This document shows, one piece after another, positions 1 through 10,415 of a DNA stretch of 64,000 nt. The position numbers and the translations under genes are program-made. Source of the stretch: Actinomycetota bacterium (GTDB lineage Bacteria; Actinomycetota; Actinomycetes; Streptosporangiales; Streptosporangiaceae); the NCBI GenBank assembly GCA_019240215.1, contig JAFAYQ010000027.1, positions 1-64,000 on the forward strand. The letters are read 5' to 3'. Numbering within the stretch: position 1 is the stretch's first letter; every line of letters begins with the position of its first letter. The notes beneath the pieces are model-generated. The model made no database searches, was not told where the DNA came from, and saw only the letters and a list, made by a program, of their open reading frames with translations.

Positions 1-357
1 GTCGACGAACGCGCCGACGTCCGCGACGCGGTCCTTCAGGAGGTAGCCGACTCCGGCGGCGCCCGAGAGCGTAAGCTCGCGCGCATACAGCGGCTCGACG
101 TACTGGCTGAGGACCAGGACGGGCATGCCCGGCCGCCTGGCCCGCGCGCCGATGGCCGCCACCAGGCCCTCGTTGGTGAACGTGGGCGGCATCCGGACGT
201 CCATGATCACGACGTCGACCGGGGCCCGATCGGCCAGCGCCTCGGTCAGCTCGGCCGGGTCGCCGACCTCGGCCACCACGTCGAAGTCGTGCGCCCGCAG
301 CAGCCGGGCCAGCCCGTCCCGCAGCAGCGTCAGGTCTTCGGCGATGACAACTCGCAC
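1..357 (-). CDS. NarL/LuxR-type response regulator, receiver domain (C-terminus beyond window edge)
   Basis: Reading the minus strand from a GTG at 357 gives a CheY-like receiver domain: it opens VRVVIAEDLTLLRDGL, carries the phospho-acceptor segment VIMDVRMPPTFTNEG, and ends LKDRVADVGAFVD at the window edge. The output HTH lies outside the window. GGAGGT sits three bases before the GTG, and the start lies inside the end of the upstream kinase gene (28-bp overlap), so translation is probably coupled. By analogy with the paralogous regulator at 35472-36113, a LuxR-type HTH is expected. The gene is absent from the ORF track because it has no stop in the window. Confidence 0.9.
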   Translation of the reverse strand, partial: MRVVIAEDLTLLRDGLARLLRAHDFDVVAEVGDPAELTEALADRAPVDVVIMDVRMPPTFTNEGLVAAIGARARRPGMPVLVLSQYVEPLYARELTLSGAAGVGYLLKDRVADVGAFVD

Positions 358-1391
358 GGCACCTCCATGGTGACGGTGGTGGGGCCACCGGGCGGGCTGC
401 TGATGGCCAGCGTGCCGTCGAAGGTCTCCAGCCGCCCGGCCACCCCGAGCAGCCCGGTGCCGCCGTCGAGGCGGGCGCCGCCGAGCCCGTTGTCGCCGAC
501 GGTGACCGACAGCAGGCCATGGTCGTGCCGCAGGCCGACCGTGGCGGCCGTCGCCCCGCTGTGCTTGACCACGTTGGCCAGGCACTCGGCGGCGGTGAAG
601 TAGACCGCCGACTCGACCGGCACCGGCGGCCGCCCGGCCAGCGTGCCGCTGACCGTCACCGGCACCGCCACGTCCAGCGCCAGCGCCCGGATCGCGCCTT
701 CCAGCCCGCGGTCGGCCAGCACCGGCGGCTGGATGCCGCGCATCACCGTGCGCAGGTCATCGAGGGCGGCCAGCGTGGTCGAGCGGGCCTCGATCAGCAG
801 CCCCGGCAGCTCGTTGGGCTTGCTGGCCAGCAGCGACTCGGCCAGGCCGAGGCTCATCGCCACCGACACCAGCCGGGCCTGGGCGCCGTCGTGCAGGTCC
901 CGCTCGATCCGCTGCAGCTCGGCCGCCTGGATGTCGAGCGCGCCCCGGCGGGTGCGGGTCAGCACGTCCACCCGGTCGGTCAGCGCCTGCTCGCGCTCGG
1001 CCGACCGGTTCCGCACCATCCAGACGTGCAGCGCCAGCAGCACGCTGAGGCCGAGGATCGGCCACACCGGCCAGAAGTAGTGGAACCCGGCCAGCATCCA
1101 GATGACCAGGAACATCACCGCCAGCGCGAACGACACCGACAGATGCAGGGCCAGGAACCGGCGCCCGCGGGGGACCCGCAGGCCCCACAGCGCGGCCGCT
1201 TGCAGCCAGAGCGGCACCCCCAGCCCGAACCAGACCCAGGCCGGCCAGAAGTGCCCGTGGGCCCCGGTCAGCGCCCACCCCAGCGCGAGGCCGCCGCCGA
1301 TGACCAGGGAGATGAACGCCTCGAGACGCCACAGCGTCCGCCAGACGGCGTACGGCCGCGCGGCGCGGCCAGGCTGGGCGTCGACGCTCAC
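330..1391 (-). CDS. Sensor histidine kinase (HisKA_3 family), TCS-1
   Basis: NarL-type sensor kinase of 353 residues from the chosen start. The N-terminal third is hydrophobic (segments around LEAFISLVIGGGLALGWAL and VSFALAVMFLVIWML) with little extracellular loop, so it probably senses the membrane. A HisKA_3 H-box follows (RIERDLHDGAQARLV), then a HATPase domain with AECLANVVKHS and DNGLGGA. The ORF track starts at a TTG at 1475, but that start overlaps a palindrome. I prefer GTG 1391, which has TATCGT seven nucleotides upstream and no Shine-Dalgarno, as expected for a leaderless actinobacterial mRNA. It overlaps its response regulator. The inducing signal is unknown. Confidence 0.88.
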   Translation of the reverse strand: MSVDAQPGRAARPYAVWRTLWRLEAFISLVIGGGLALGWALTGAHGHFWPAWVWFGLGVPLWLQAAALWGLRVPRGRRFLALHLSVSFALAVMFLVIWMLAGFHYFWPVWPILGLSVLLALHVWMVRNRSAEREQALTDRVDVLTRTRRGALDIQAAELQRIERDLHDGAQARLVSVAMSLGLAESLLASKPNELPGLLIEARSTTLAALDDLRTVMRGIQPPVLADRGLEGAIRALALDVAVPVTVSGTLAGRPPVPVESAVYFTAAECLANVVKHSGATAATVGLRHDHGLLSVTVGDNGLGGARLDGGTGLLGVAGRLETFDGTLAISSPPGGPTTVTMEVPCELSSPKT

Positions 1392-1398
1392 GTAACCG

Positions 1399-1404
1399 AC
1401 GATA
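1399..1404 (-). promoter_or_regulatory. -10 element of TCS-1, leaderless GTG
   Basis: On the minus strand TATCGT fits the actinobacterial TAnnnT -10 element and is followed by exactly seven bases, CGGTTAC, before the GTG start at 1391. The paralogous kinase at 34231 has the same arrangement (TAGCGT, seven bases, GTG). That supports both the start choice and leaderless transcription. No good -35 is visible, which suits an activator-dependent promoter. Confidence 0.6.
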
Positions 1405-1453
1405 AACGACCTCGCGGTGACCGGCGATCTTCCCGGCCGCCAGCGCATCAAAA

Positions 1454-1470
1454 GTGGGGTTAACCCCCAC
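1454..1470 (-). promoter_or_regulatory. Palindromic operator GGGGTTAACCCC upstream of TCS-1
   Basis: The minus strand reads GTGGGGGTTAACCCCAC. Its 12-bp core GGGGTTAACCCC is a perfect palindrome centred about 70 nt upstream of the kinase GTG. The same core, extended to an 18-bp perfect palindrome, lies at 34155-34172, about 68 nt upstream of the kinase GTG of TCS-2. Position and symmetry suit a dimeric NarL/LuxR-type regulator acting as activator. Binding is inferred. Confidence 0.65.
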
Positions 1471-1481
1471 CGCAAGATGGG

Positions 1482-1504
1482 TGACAGTCCCCTGGTGACT
1501 GTCA
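1482..1504. promoter_or_regulatory. Inverted repeat TGACAGTC-N7-GACTGTCA
   Basis: A perfect 8-bp inverted repeat with a 7-bp spacer lies 12 bp beyond the GGGGTTAACCCC palindrome, in the divergent region between the TCS-1 kinase (minus) and the DMT-type transporter (plus). It could be a second operator serving either gene, or a short hairpin. No second copy was noticed near TCS-2, so it is specific to this locus. Confidence 0.45.
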
Positions 1505-1642
1505 GAGGTCGCCCATAGCGTGGCTTATGTGCGTTACGGCCGATGATTTGGGGCCGCGGCGCCGGTCGGACCAGATGTAAATGAGATGCGCGGAATACCG
1601 GCCGCGAGGCACGGTGTTCTCAAGGCTCGAACGGGGGCAAGG

Positions 1643-2779
1643 ATGATCGCGATCGTGTGGGCGCTGAGCGCGGCCGTGCTCTACGGTACGGGCGCCGCGC
1701 TGCAGCAGCATCAGGCGGCCGCCGCGCCGGACCGGGCGGCGGGGCGCCCTGGTCTGCTCCTGCTGCTGATGCGCCGTCCGTGGTGGCTGCTGGGCATCGT
1801 CGCCGAGATCGGCGGCTTCGCGACCCACGCCTTCGCGCTGAAGTCGGGGCCGCTGACCGTGGTGCAGCTGCTGCTGGCCTCCTCGCTGGTGTTCAGCGTC
1901 GGTACCGTGCACCTGCGGTCCGGGCGCTGGCCGAGCCGGGCCACCTGGGCCGCGGTCGCCGCCGTGGTCGCCGGTCTCGGCTCGTTCGTCGCGCTGACCG
2001 CGCCGGCCCTGGCTCACGCCCACGACGGTTCGTCGCGGTCCGGGCTGGCCGCGCTCGGCCTGGCCGCCGCCGCGCTGCCGTTCGCGGCGATCGGGCTGTT
2101 CAGCCGGGACCGCCGCCGGGCGGTGCTGCTGGCCATCGGCGCCGGCCTGGCCGACACCGGCGTCGCCGTGGTCACCATGGCCTTCACCCACTCGCTGGGC
2201 CACGGCCTGGGCGGCATGCTGACCTCGTGGCCGGCCTACGCGCTGGCCATCGGCGGCCCTTGCTCGCTGCTGCTGACCCAGACCGCCTACCAGGCCGGCC
2301 GCCCGATGATCTCGCTGCCCGTCATCACCGTGGTCAGCCCGCTGGCCAGCCTGGCCGTCGGGATCGGCCTGCTCGGTGAGACCACCAAGCTGACCGTGCT
2401 CAGCGCGACCGGGGCCGGCCTGGCCGTCCTGGTCGCCGGAGCGGGCCTGCTCAGCCTGGCCCGCACCGCCTCGATCCCGGCCGCGGCCGTCCAGCCCGCT
2501 ACCGCGCCCGCTACCCCGCCCGCTCCCGGCCTGGTGCCCGACCCGGAGCCGGCCCCCCGGTGGCGGCCGGCCATCCTGGGCGTCATGCGTCCCCTCGCCG
2601 TCCACTCCGCCCACGCGGCCCGGCTGGCCTTCGGCAGCCTGGCGTTCTGGGCCTACCCGGCCTGGGGCACCAGCCCCTACTGGGAGTCGATCCCGCCGGC
2701 CGGCCCGGCTGAGGCCCGGCCCGTCGCCTCGCCCTACCCGCACCGGCCACCGGCCCACACCGGGCCCCTGGCCCACTGA
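1643..2779 (+). CDS. DMT-superfamily multi-helix membrane transporter
   Basis: 378-residue integral membrane protein with about nine hydrophobic segments, ordered like drug/metabolite transporters and NIPA-like magnesium permeases: an N-terminal IAIVWALSAAVLYGTGAALQQ, then WWLLGIVAEIGGFATHAFAL and PLTVVQLLLASSLVFSVG. The last ~110 residues are a Pro/Ala-rich tail (PATAPATPPAPG) that is probably cytoplasmic. ATG 1643 is chosen over the ORF-track start at 1586 because it begins directly at the first membrane helix and follows a GGGGGCAAGG purine stretch. The substrate cannot be read from sequence. It is transcribed away from TCS-1 across about 250 bp containing two palindromes, so regulation by TCS-1 is possible. 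Confidence 0.75.
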   Translation: MIAIVWALSAAVLYGTGAALQQHQAAAAPDRAAGRPGLLLLLMRRPWWLLGIVAEIGGFATHAFALKSGPLTVVQLLLASSLVFSVGTVHLRSGRWPSRATWAAVAAVVAGLGSFVALTAPALAHAHDGSSRSGLAALGLAAAALPFAAIGLFSRDRRRAVLLAIGAGLADTGVAVVTMAFTHSLGHGLGGMLTSWPAYALAIGGPCSLLLTQTAYQAGRPMISLPVITVVSPLASLAVGIGLLGETTKLTVLSATGAGLAVLVAGAGLLSLARTASIPAAAVQPATAPATPPAPGLVPDPEPAPRWRPAILGVMRPLAVHSAHAARLAFGSLAFWAYPAWGTSPYWESIPPAGPAEARPVASPYPHRPPAHTGPLAH

Positions 2780-2791
2780 GCGCGCCTGTCC

Positions 2792-2833
2792 AGCCACGCC
2801 CGGCCCGGTCATCGCACCAGGCCGGGCGTGGCT
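2792..2833 (+). terminator. 13-bp perfect stem-loop between DMT and MFS genes
   Basis: AGCCACGCCCGGC (2792-2804) and GCCGGGCGTGGCT (2821-2833) are perfect reverse complements separated by 16 bases. The predicted hairpin is very stable and lies 12 bp after the transporter stop, as expected of an intrinsic terminator. There is no U-tract, as is common in actinobacteria. Its right arm lies directly against the first codons of the MFS gene, so it may also mask that gene's initiation region. Confidence 0.6.
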
Positions 2834-2859
2834 TCGATCTGCTCGCCCTGGGCAGCTTC

Positions 2860-4011
2860 GTGGTGCTGGGGCTGCCGGACGGCATGCTCGGGCCGGCCTG
2901 GCCCGCGATCCGGCAGACGTTCGGCGCCCCGATCGCCGACCTCGGGCTGATCCTGCTGGTCACCACCGTCGGCTCGATCACGGTGACGGTGTTCGTGGGC
3001 TCGCTGATCCGCCGCCTGGGGGTACCCGCGCTGCTGGCCACGTCCGGGCTCAGCGCCGCCCTCGGCGCGATCGGCTACACGCTGGCGCCCGGGCTGTGGC
3101 TCGTGCTGTCGGTCGCGGTCCTGGTCGGAGTGGCGGCCGGCCTGATGGACGGTGGCCTGAACACCGCGATCGGCCTGGCCGGGCGGCCCCGGCTGCTGAA
3201 CCTGCTGCACGCCGCCTACGGGATCGGCACCACGATCGGCCCGCTGGTGATCACCGCCGCCATCGTCACCGGCTCCTGGCGGCCCGCCTACGCCGCCCTG
3301 GCCGCCTGCAACCTGGTCATCGCCGGACTCTGGCTCCGCCAGCGCCGGGCCGGCCTGCGCGCCACCGCCGCCCCCGACGCCGGCGCCCCGCCTGAGACGG
3401 AGCTGGATCCGAGTACCGGCTGGTCCCGGCGCCGGTCCTCGGCCGCGGTGATCACCGGCATCCTGATCTTCTTCGCCTACACCGGCGTCGAGGTCGCGGC
3501 CGGTCAGTGGGAGGCCAGCTACTGCCGCTACCACCTGGGCATGTCGGCCTCGGCGGCCGGGATCGCGGTGTTCGGCTACTGGGCCGCGCTGACCGGCGCC
3601 CGCATCCTGCTGGCGCTGCTGCCCCGCCCGATTCCGCTGGTCCAGATCGTCCGCTGGGGGAGCGTGCTGGGGGCGGTCGGGGCCGCCGCGATCTGGTGGC
3701 AGCCGGACCGGGCCGTCACCCTGGCCGGCTTCACCATCATCGGCGCCGGCCTGGCGGGCGTGTTCCCGGCCCTGATCGGCCTCACCCCCGTCCGCATCGG
3801 CCACCGCCGCGCCCAGCACGCCATCGCCTGGCAGGTCGGCGCGGCCGCCGCCGGCGGCTCAGGCCTGTCGGCCCTGCTCGGCCTCCTCATCGGCCTGTCC
3901 GGCCTTCAGATCCTCGGCCCCGCCCTCACCCTGCTGGCCCTCCTCCTCATCGCCCTCAACCTGGTGCTGGCCCGCATCGCCCCCGTCCCGCTCACCCCGC
4001 ACCGCCCCTGA
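2860..4011 (+). CDS. Major facilitator superfamily permease
   Basis: About 383 residues with roughly twelve hydrophobic segments: TM1 VVLGLPDGMLGPAWPAI, TM2 GLILLVTTVGSITVTVF with the loop IRRLG, and TM5 HAAYGIGTTIGPLVIT. This pattern matches the Fuc/sugar-type and YfkF-like MFS permeases. Substrate unknown. The start is uncertain: GTG 2860 is the first standard start codon, but the frame stays open upstream (FDLLALGSF) with only CTG codons available, and a 13-bp hairpin occupies the normal leader position. The N-terminus may therefore be slightly longer, initiated at CTG, or altered. It converges with and overlaps the ankyrin pseudogene by 20 bp. Confidence 0.8.
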   Translation: MVLGLPDGMLGPAWPAIRQTFGAPIADLGLILLVTTVGSITVTVFVGSLIRRLGVPALLATSGLSAALGAIGYTLAPGLWLVLSVAVLVGVAAGLMDGGLNTAIGLAGRPRLLNLLHAAYGIGTTIGPLVITAAIVTGSWRPAYAALAACNLVIAGLWLRQRRAGLRATAAPDAGAPPETELDPSTGWSRRRSSAAVITGILIFFAYTGVEVAAGQWEASYCRYHLGMSASAAGIAVFGYWAALTGARILLALLPRPIPLVQIVRWGSVLGAVGAAAIWWQPDRAVTLAGFTIIGAGLAGVFPALIGLTPVRIGHRRAQHAIAWQVGAAAAGGSGLSALLGLLIGLSGLQILGPALTLLALLLIALNLVLARIAPVPLTPHRP

Positions 4012-5169
4012 GCAGCTCGTCGAGTTGCCGGACCACCGGGTTGTGCTGGTCGGTGGCGAGCAGCAGGGCCACGTAACCCCGGGCGTCGAAGGGAATCATC
4101 TCGTCGCGGCGGGCCGGATCGGCCCCCCGTTCGATCAGCAAGCCGACCACCTCCGGTTGCGGGTACATGACCGCCCAGACCAGGCCGGTTCGCCCGAAGT
4201 AGGGCGCGACGTCGGGGTTCAGGCCGCGGTCGAGGAACCAGCGCACGACCTCGGTCCGGCCGTGCTGGCAGGCGTGGACGAACGCCTCGGCCATGATCTG
4301 CTCCGGATCGGATGTCGCCGGGTTCCGGGCTGGGAGGGGGAAGAAGTCGGCCGGGTTGGGGCGCGGCCGCGCGGCGGCGGGCCGCAGCCTGCCGTCCGCC
4401 TCGAAGCAGGCCCGGACCAGCTCCAGCCGGCCGCGGGTAGCAAGAGGTCCAGGCGGGTGGCCTTGCCGATCAGCACCTCGGCGGCGGTGCGCGGCACCCC
4501 GAGTCCCGGGCCGAGTTTGGTTCCCAGCAGTTCCCGCACGGTGAGCATCTGCAGCAGGGTGTCGGCCTGCCCGGCGCTCAGCTGGGCCAGCCGGCTGGTG
4601 TCGCCCGCCAGCATGGCTTCGGCCTCTGGACGCAGGCGCCGCCATCTCTCCTGCCGTTCGGCCGCCTCGCGCTGGGATTTCTCGGCGCCCTCCACCAGCT
4701 CCCGCCAGGTCGGGAAGCCGAACTCGCGGGCGATGATCAGCCGCGCGTCGCGCAGCTCGGCGGTGGATGCGTCGGTGGCCGCAGCGTATCTGGGCACTTG
4801 CGCCCGCAGCCGGCCGAGCGCGCCCGGGTCGCCGCGGCGCAGCTCGGTGAGCAGGGCGTCGGCCCATGAGGCGTAGTCGCCTGCCCCTTGTCCCCACAGC
4901 CGGGAGACCGGCCGGTCCTCGGTGGCGCGCTGATTCTGGATGTACGCCCGGAACTCGGCCCAGTTCCGGAATCCGTGTTCCTGGGCCACCACGTACTGGG
5001 CGTCGCTGAGCAGGAACCGCTCGGCCCGGTCGCCCAGCACCTCGGCCGCCCGGTCCCGGGCGGCGGCATCTCCCGCCTCGTAGCCGCGCAGCAGGTGCTT
5101 GGCCTGAGGCTACTGCTCAAGGTGGGAAAATCCCTGCCCGCGGACTGGCAGCGCCCTTGCACGCTCCAT
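3992..5169 (-). pseudogene. Ankyrin-repeat protein, broken by an in-frame TAG and a frameshift
   Basis: From ATG 5169 the frame reads MERARALPVRG...SHLEQ and hits TAG at 5110-5112. It then continues in the same frame with PQAKHLLRGYEAGDAAARDRAAEVL and LSDAQYVVAQEHGFRNWAEF, which are typical N-terminal repeats of actinobacterial ankyrin proteins. Near 4440 the sensible frame (GKATRLDLL) jumps to another frame (ATRGRLELVRACFEADG), which carries ankyrin repeats such as RTEVVRWFLDRGLNPDVAPYFGRT and PEVVGLLIERGADP to the stop at 3992. Adding one G (TTGGCT for TTGCT) would restore the frame. The ORF-track entries 4219-5040 and 3992-4897 are halves of this one broken gene. A single sequencing error could explain one lesion but not both. 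Confidence 0.78.
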
Positions 5170-5318
5170 TCACATTAACGATCGGCTCTGGGCCCAGCAA
5201 CCGCCACTTGTGGACGATCATCTCCCGTGACCGGACAGCACCCCGCCGTACTCCGGTGGCCCGCTCCGGTACCGGTCCCGCTCATCCCATCCCGGTCCAT
5301 TGGGTAGAGGAACCGGCG

Positions 5319-5924
5319 ATGGAGGACTTCTTCGCGACGCTGACGTCCTGGTGGCCGCCGGGCCGCCCCGACCTGCACTGGCACCTGCTGCCCGCTCCCG
5401 CCCCGGTGGCGGCCGGGCTCACCGCCCACTACCGCGAGCTCACCCACCGGCCCGGCCTGGCCCCGGTCGACCCGCGCTGGTGTCATGTCACCGTCCAGGA
5501 CATCGCCCCGGCCGACGAGGTCAGCCCGGACGAGGTGGACCGCATCGTGGCCCAGGTCCGCCGGGCCGTGGCCGGGCTGGCGGCACCCGAGCTGACCCTG
5601 GGCCCACCGGAGATCGGCCGCCTCGGCCTCGGCTGCCCGGTGAGCCCGGCCGGACCCGCCCGGCGGCTGTGGGAGATCACCGTGGCCGCCTCTCAGCAGG
5701 TCACCGGCGAACGGTTCCCGGTCCGCCCGGCCGCCTACCGCCCGCACCTGTCGCTGGCCTACGGCGTCGCCCGCACCAGCGATGAGCCGCTGCGCGACTG
5801 GCTGGCCACCCACCCCGCCCGGACCGCGGCGTTTACCGCCGGGAAGCTGTCGCTGGTGGCTCAGTCCCACGACGCGTCCGGCGCCATCACCTGGCGCCCG
5901 GTCGCCGACGTTACGCTGCTCTAG
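5319..5924 (+). CDS. 2'-5' RNA ligase-like 2H phosphoesterase
   Basis: 201 residues. The two HxT/S motifs that define the 2H fold are both visible: CHVTVQDI in the first half and PHLSLAYGV in the second. The family opens or ligates cyclic or 2',5' phosphodiesters of RNA or nucleotides; the physiological substrate here is unknown. ATG 5319 (MEDFFATLTSWW) is chosen because it follows an AGAGGA purine box, whereas the ORF-track start at 5157 adds a low-complexity segment overlapping the pseudogene promoter. It precedes a small membrane-protein gene by 27 bp in the same direction. Confidence 0.8.
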   Translation: MEDFFATLTSWWPPGRPDLHWHLLPAPAPVAAGLTAHYRELTHRPGLAPVDPRWCHVTVQDIAPADEVSPDEVDRIVAQVRRAVAGLAAPELTLGPPEIGRLGLGCPVSPAGPARRLWEITVAASQQVTGERFPVRPAAYRPHLSLAYGVARTSDEPLRDWLATHPARTAAFTAGKLSLVAQSHDASGAITWRPVADVTLL

Positions 5925-5951
5925 TAGGGCCAGACTCAACGGGGAGCAGCC

Positions 5952-6454
5952 ATGTACGAGCCTTATCCGGGTACCGGCGCCGAGCCGCAGCCGACGGCCG
6001 ACGCCACGCTGACGCCCACGCCGCCGCCGTCGATCCAGACCGCGGTCCGGCTCATGTACGCCGGCGCCGCCGTCGAAGTCGTCGCGTTCATCGTCACGCT
6101 GGTGGCCAGCGGCAGCCGCCGGGCCGCCATCGTCAAGGCCCACCCGGGCTACACGGCGGCCGAGGTGCACCGGTCCGAGCTCGCCCTGACCATCCCGCTG
6201 GCGATCGGCGCGCTGATCGCGATCGCGCTGTGGGTCTGGATGGCGCGGGCGAACGGGCGCGGACGGAGCTGGGCCCGGGTCCTGGCCGCGGTGCTGTTCG
6301 GCATCAACACGATCGACACGCTCGGTTCGCTGGCCCTGGTCCGCCACGGGACCACGCTCTCGGCCGGGGTGCCGACGCTGATCGTCGCCGTGGTCATCTG
6401 GCTGATCGGGCTGGCCGCCATCGTGCTGCTGTTCCGCAAGGACAGCACCTCCTA

Positions 6455-6476
<22 letters not shown>
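5952..6476 (+). CDS. Four-helix membrane protein of unknown function
   Basis: 174 residues with a Pro/Thr-rich cytoplasmic N-terminus ([21 protein letters not shown]) and about four hydrophobic segments: [59 protein letters not shown] and [20 protein letters not shown]. Such Pro-rich plus four-helix proteins are frequent in actinomycetes without an assigned role. GGGGAGC precedes the ATG. It probably shares a transcript with the 2H phosphoesterase and overlaps the end of convergent uvrA by 22 bp. Confidence 0.75.
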
Positions 6477-9349
<2,873 letters not shown>

Positions 9350-9463
9350 CAGCAGCTTTCCGTTGTACGAGTTACGTGCCAAATTGGCTCTCGTATAACA
9401 CCGCGGATGCCCTATTCGTTCCCGGTCCCGACGCTCCCGGAACCCCTCTTGAGGAGGCGTTGG

Positions 9464-10177
9464 CTAGGCGTGACGGGAGGTCACCAGGGTGGCGAACACC
9501 ACCGTGCTGCTGAGGTAATGACCGGTCGAGAAGTCGAACGCCCCGCCGCAGGTAATAAGGTGCAGGGCCGCGTAGTCAGAAGCGCCGTAAATGATTTTGG
9601 TCGGGAAATTGTCTTTCGGGTACTCGCGCACTCCGGTGACCCGGAAAACCGCGGTCACCCCGTCCGCCAGCGTTACGTCAATGGTGTTCCCGGGCCGCAG
9701 CGCGCCCAGCCGGTAGAAGACGGCCGGCCCGTTGAGCGTGTCCACGTGACCCTCGATCACCGACGAGCCGATCTCGCCCGGGGTGACCGAGTACTTGTAC
9801 CAGGCCGCTTCCATCGGCCGGTTGTAGACCGACGGGACCTGAATGGTGCCGTCCGCGTTGAGGCCCAGACGCAGCAGGCTGGACCGCACCCCGATGGCGG
9901 GGATGCTGACCGTGGTCGGCTCCGAATGGGGCAGTCGCGGGCCCCGGCCGCTGGCCGCGGTCACGCCGGCCGCGTCCTGGCCCGGCTGGGGCGCGTGGTG
10001 CTGGGTCAGCGCGGCCACCCCCATCGCGGCCGCCCCGCCGATGATGAGCAGCACGGCCGCGAATCCGGCCAGCCGGGCCCGCCAGTTGACCGGCGGCCGC
10101 GGCGGCAGGTTCATGCCGGTGCCGCTGGTAAAGACGACGCGGAACCCGGCAATCCGTCGCCACTCGGGGTCCGCCAA
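9464..10177 (-). CDS. Class F-like sortase
   Basis: 237-residue membrane-anchored transpeptidase with one N-terminal helix (LAGFAAVLLIIGGAAAMGVAAL) and a sortase beta-barrel. The catalytic His lies in IEGHVDTLNG and the Cys in LHLITCGGAF. Many class F sortases have an Arg shortly after this Cys (FDRxTGHY-like); here the segment reads FDFSTGHY, so the usual Arg is not obvious. TTG 10177 is preferred because AAGGAGG precedes it closely. It is divergently transcribed from a gene for a protein with a wall-anchor-like C-terminus (10416-10844), a likely dedicated substrate. Confidence 0.83.
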   Translation of the reverse strand: MADPEWRRIAGFRVVFTSGTGMNLPPRPPVNWRARLAGFAAVLLIIGGAAAMGVAALTQHHAPQPGQDAAGVTAASGRGPRLPHSEPTTVSIPAIGVRSSLLRLGLNADGTIQVPSVYNRPMEAAWYKYSVTPGEIGSSVIEGHVDTLNGPAVFYRLGALRPGNTIDVTLADGVTAVFRVTGVREYPKDNFPTKIIYGASDYAALHLITCGGAFDFSTGHYLSSTVVFATLVTSRHA

Positions 10178-10415
10178 TGCCCCTCCTTCCACAATGGGTG
10201 TTACTCGCGTAGCCTAATATTCCAGTGAAAAATAGGCCATTGCGTGCCAGGGTCGCCCGTCCGGCTTCCTATTTTGCCGGGGGCGCTTTTGCCGTGCCGC
10301 GCGCGGCCCGCCCGGGGCGCCGTTACGCTGGCCCAGCCGATTCTTGCTCAAATGCCGGTTTGCATTCCCCGGATCTGGGGGACAGCCGTTCTGCGACTGG
10401 GACATAGGAGGGTTC
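10178..10415. promoter_or_regulatory. Divergent promoter region between sortase and anchored protein
   Basis: 238 bp between divergent starts. The sortase side contains an AT-rich stretch (AGCCTAATATTCCAGTGAAAAATAG) holding TAATAT-like -10 sequences, and the plus-strand gene is preceded by AGGAGGG. No convincing operator was recognised. Co-regulation of the pair by shared promoter DNA is inferred. Confidence 0.4.

Noticed and set aside
519-1463. Plus-strand ORFs opposite the TCS-1 kinase
   Set aside because: They mirror the kinase, have Arg/Pro/Gln-rich low-complexity translations, and lack ribosome-binding sites.
1502-2812. 436-aa minus-strand ORF opposite the DMT transporter
   Set aside because: Composition is Gly/Arg/Gln-rich with no domain; the plus strand has clear membrane helices.
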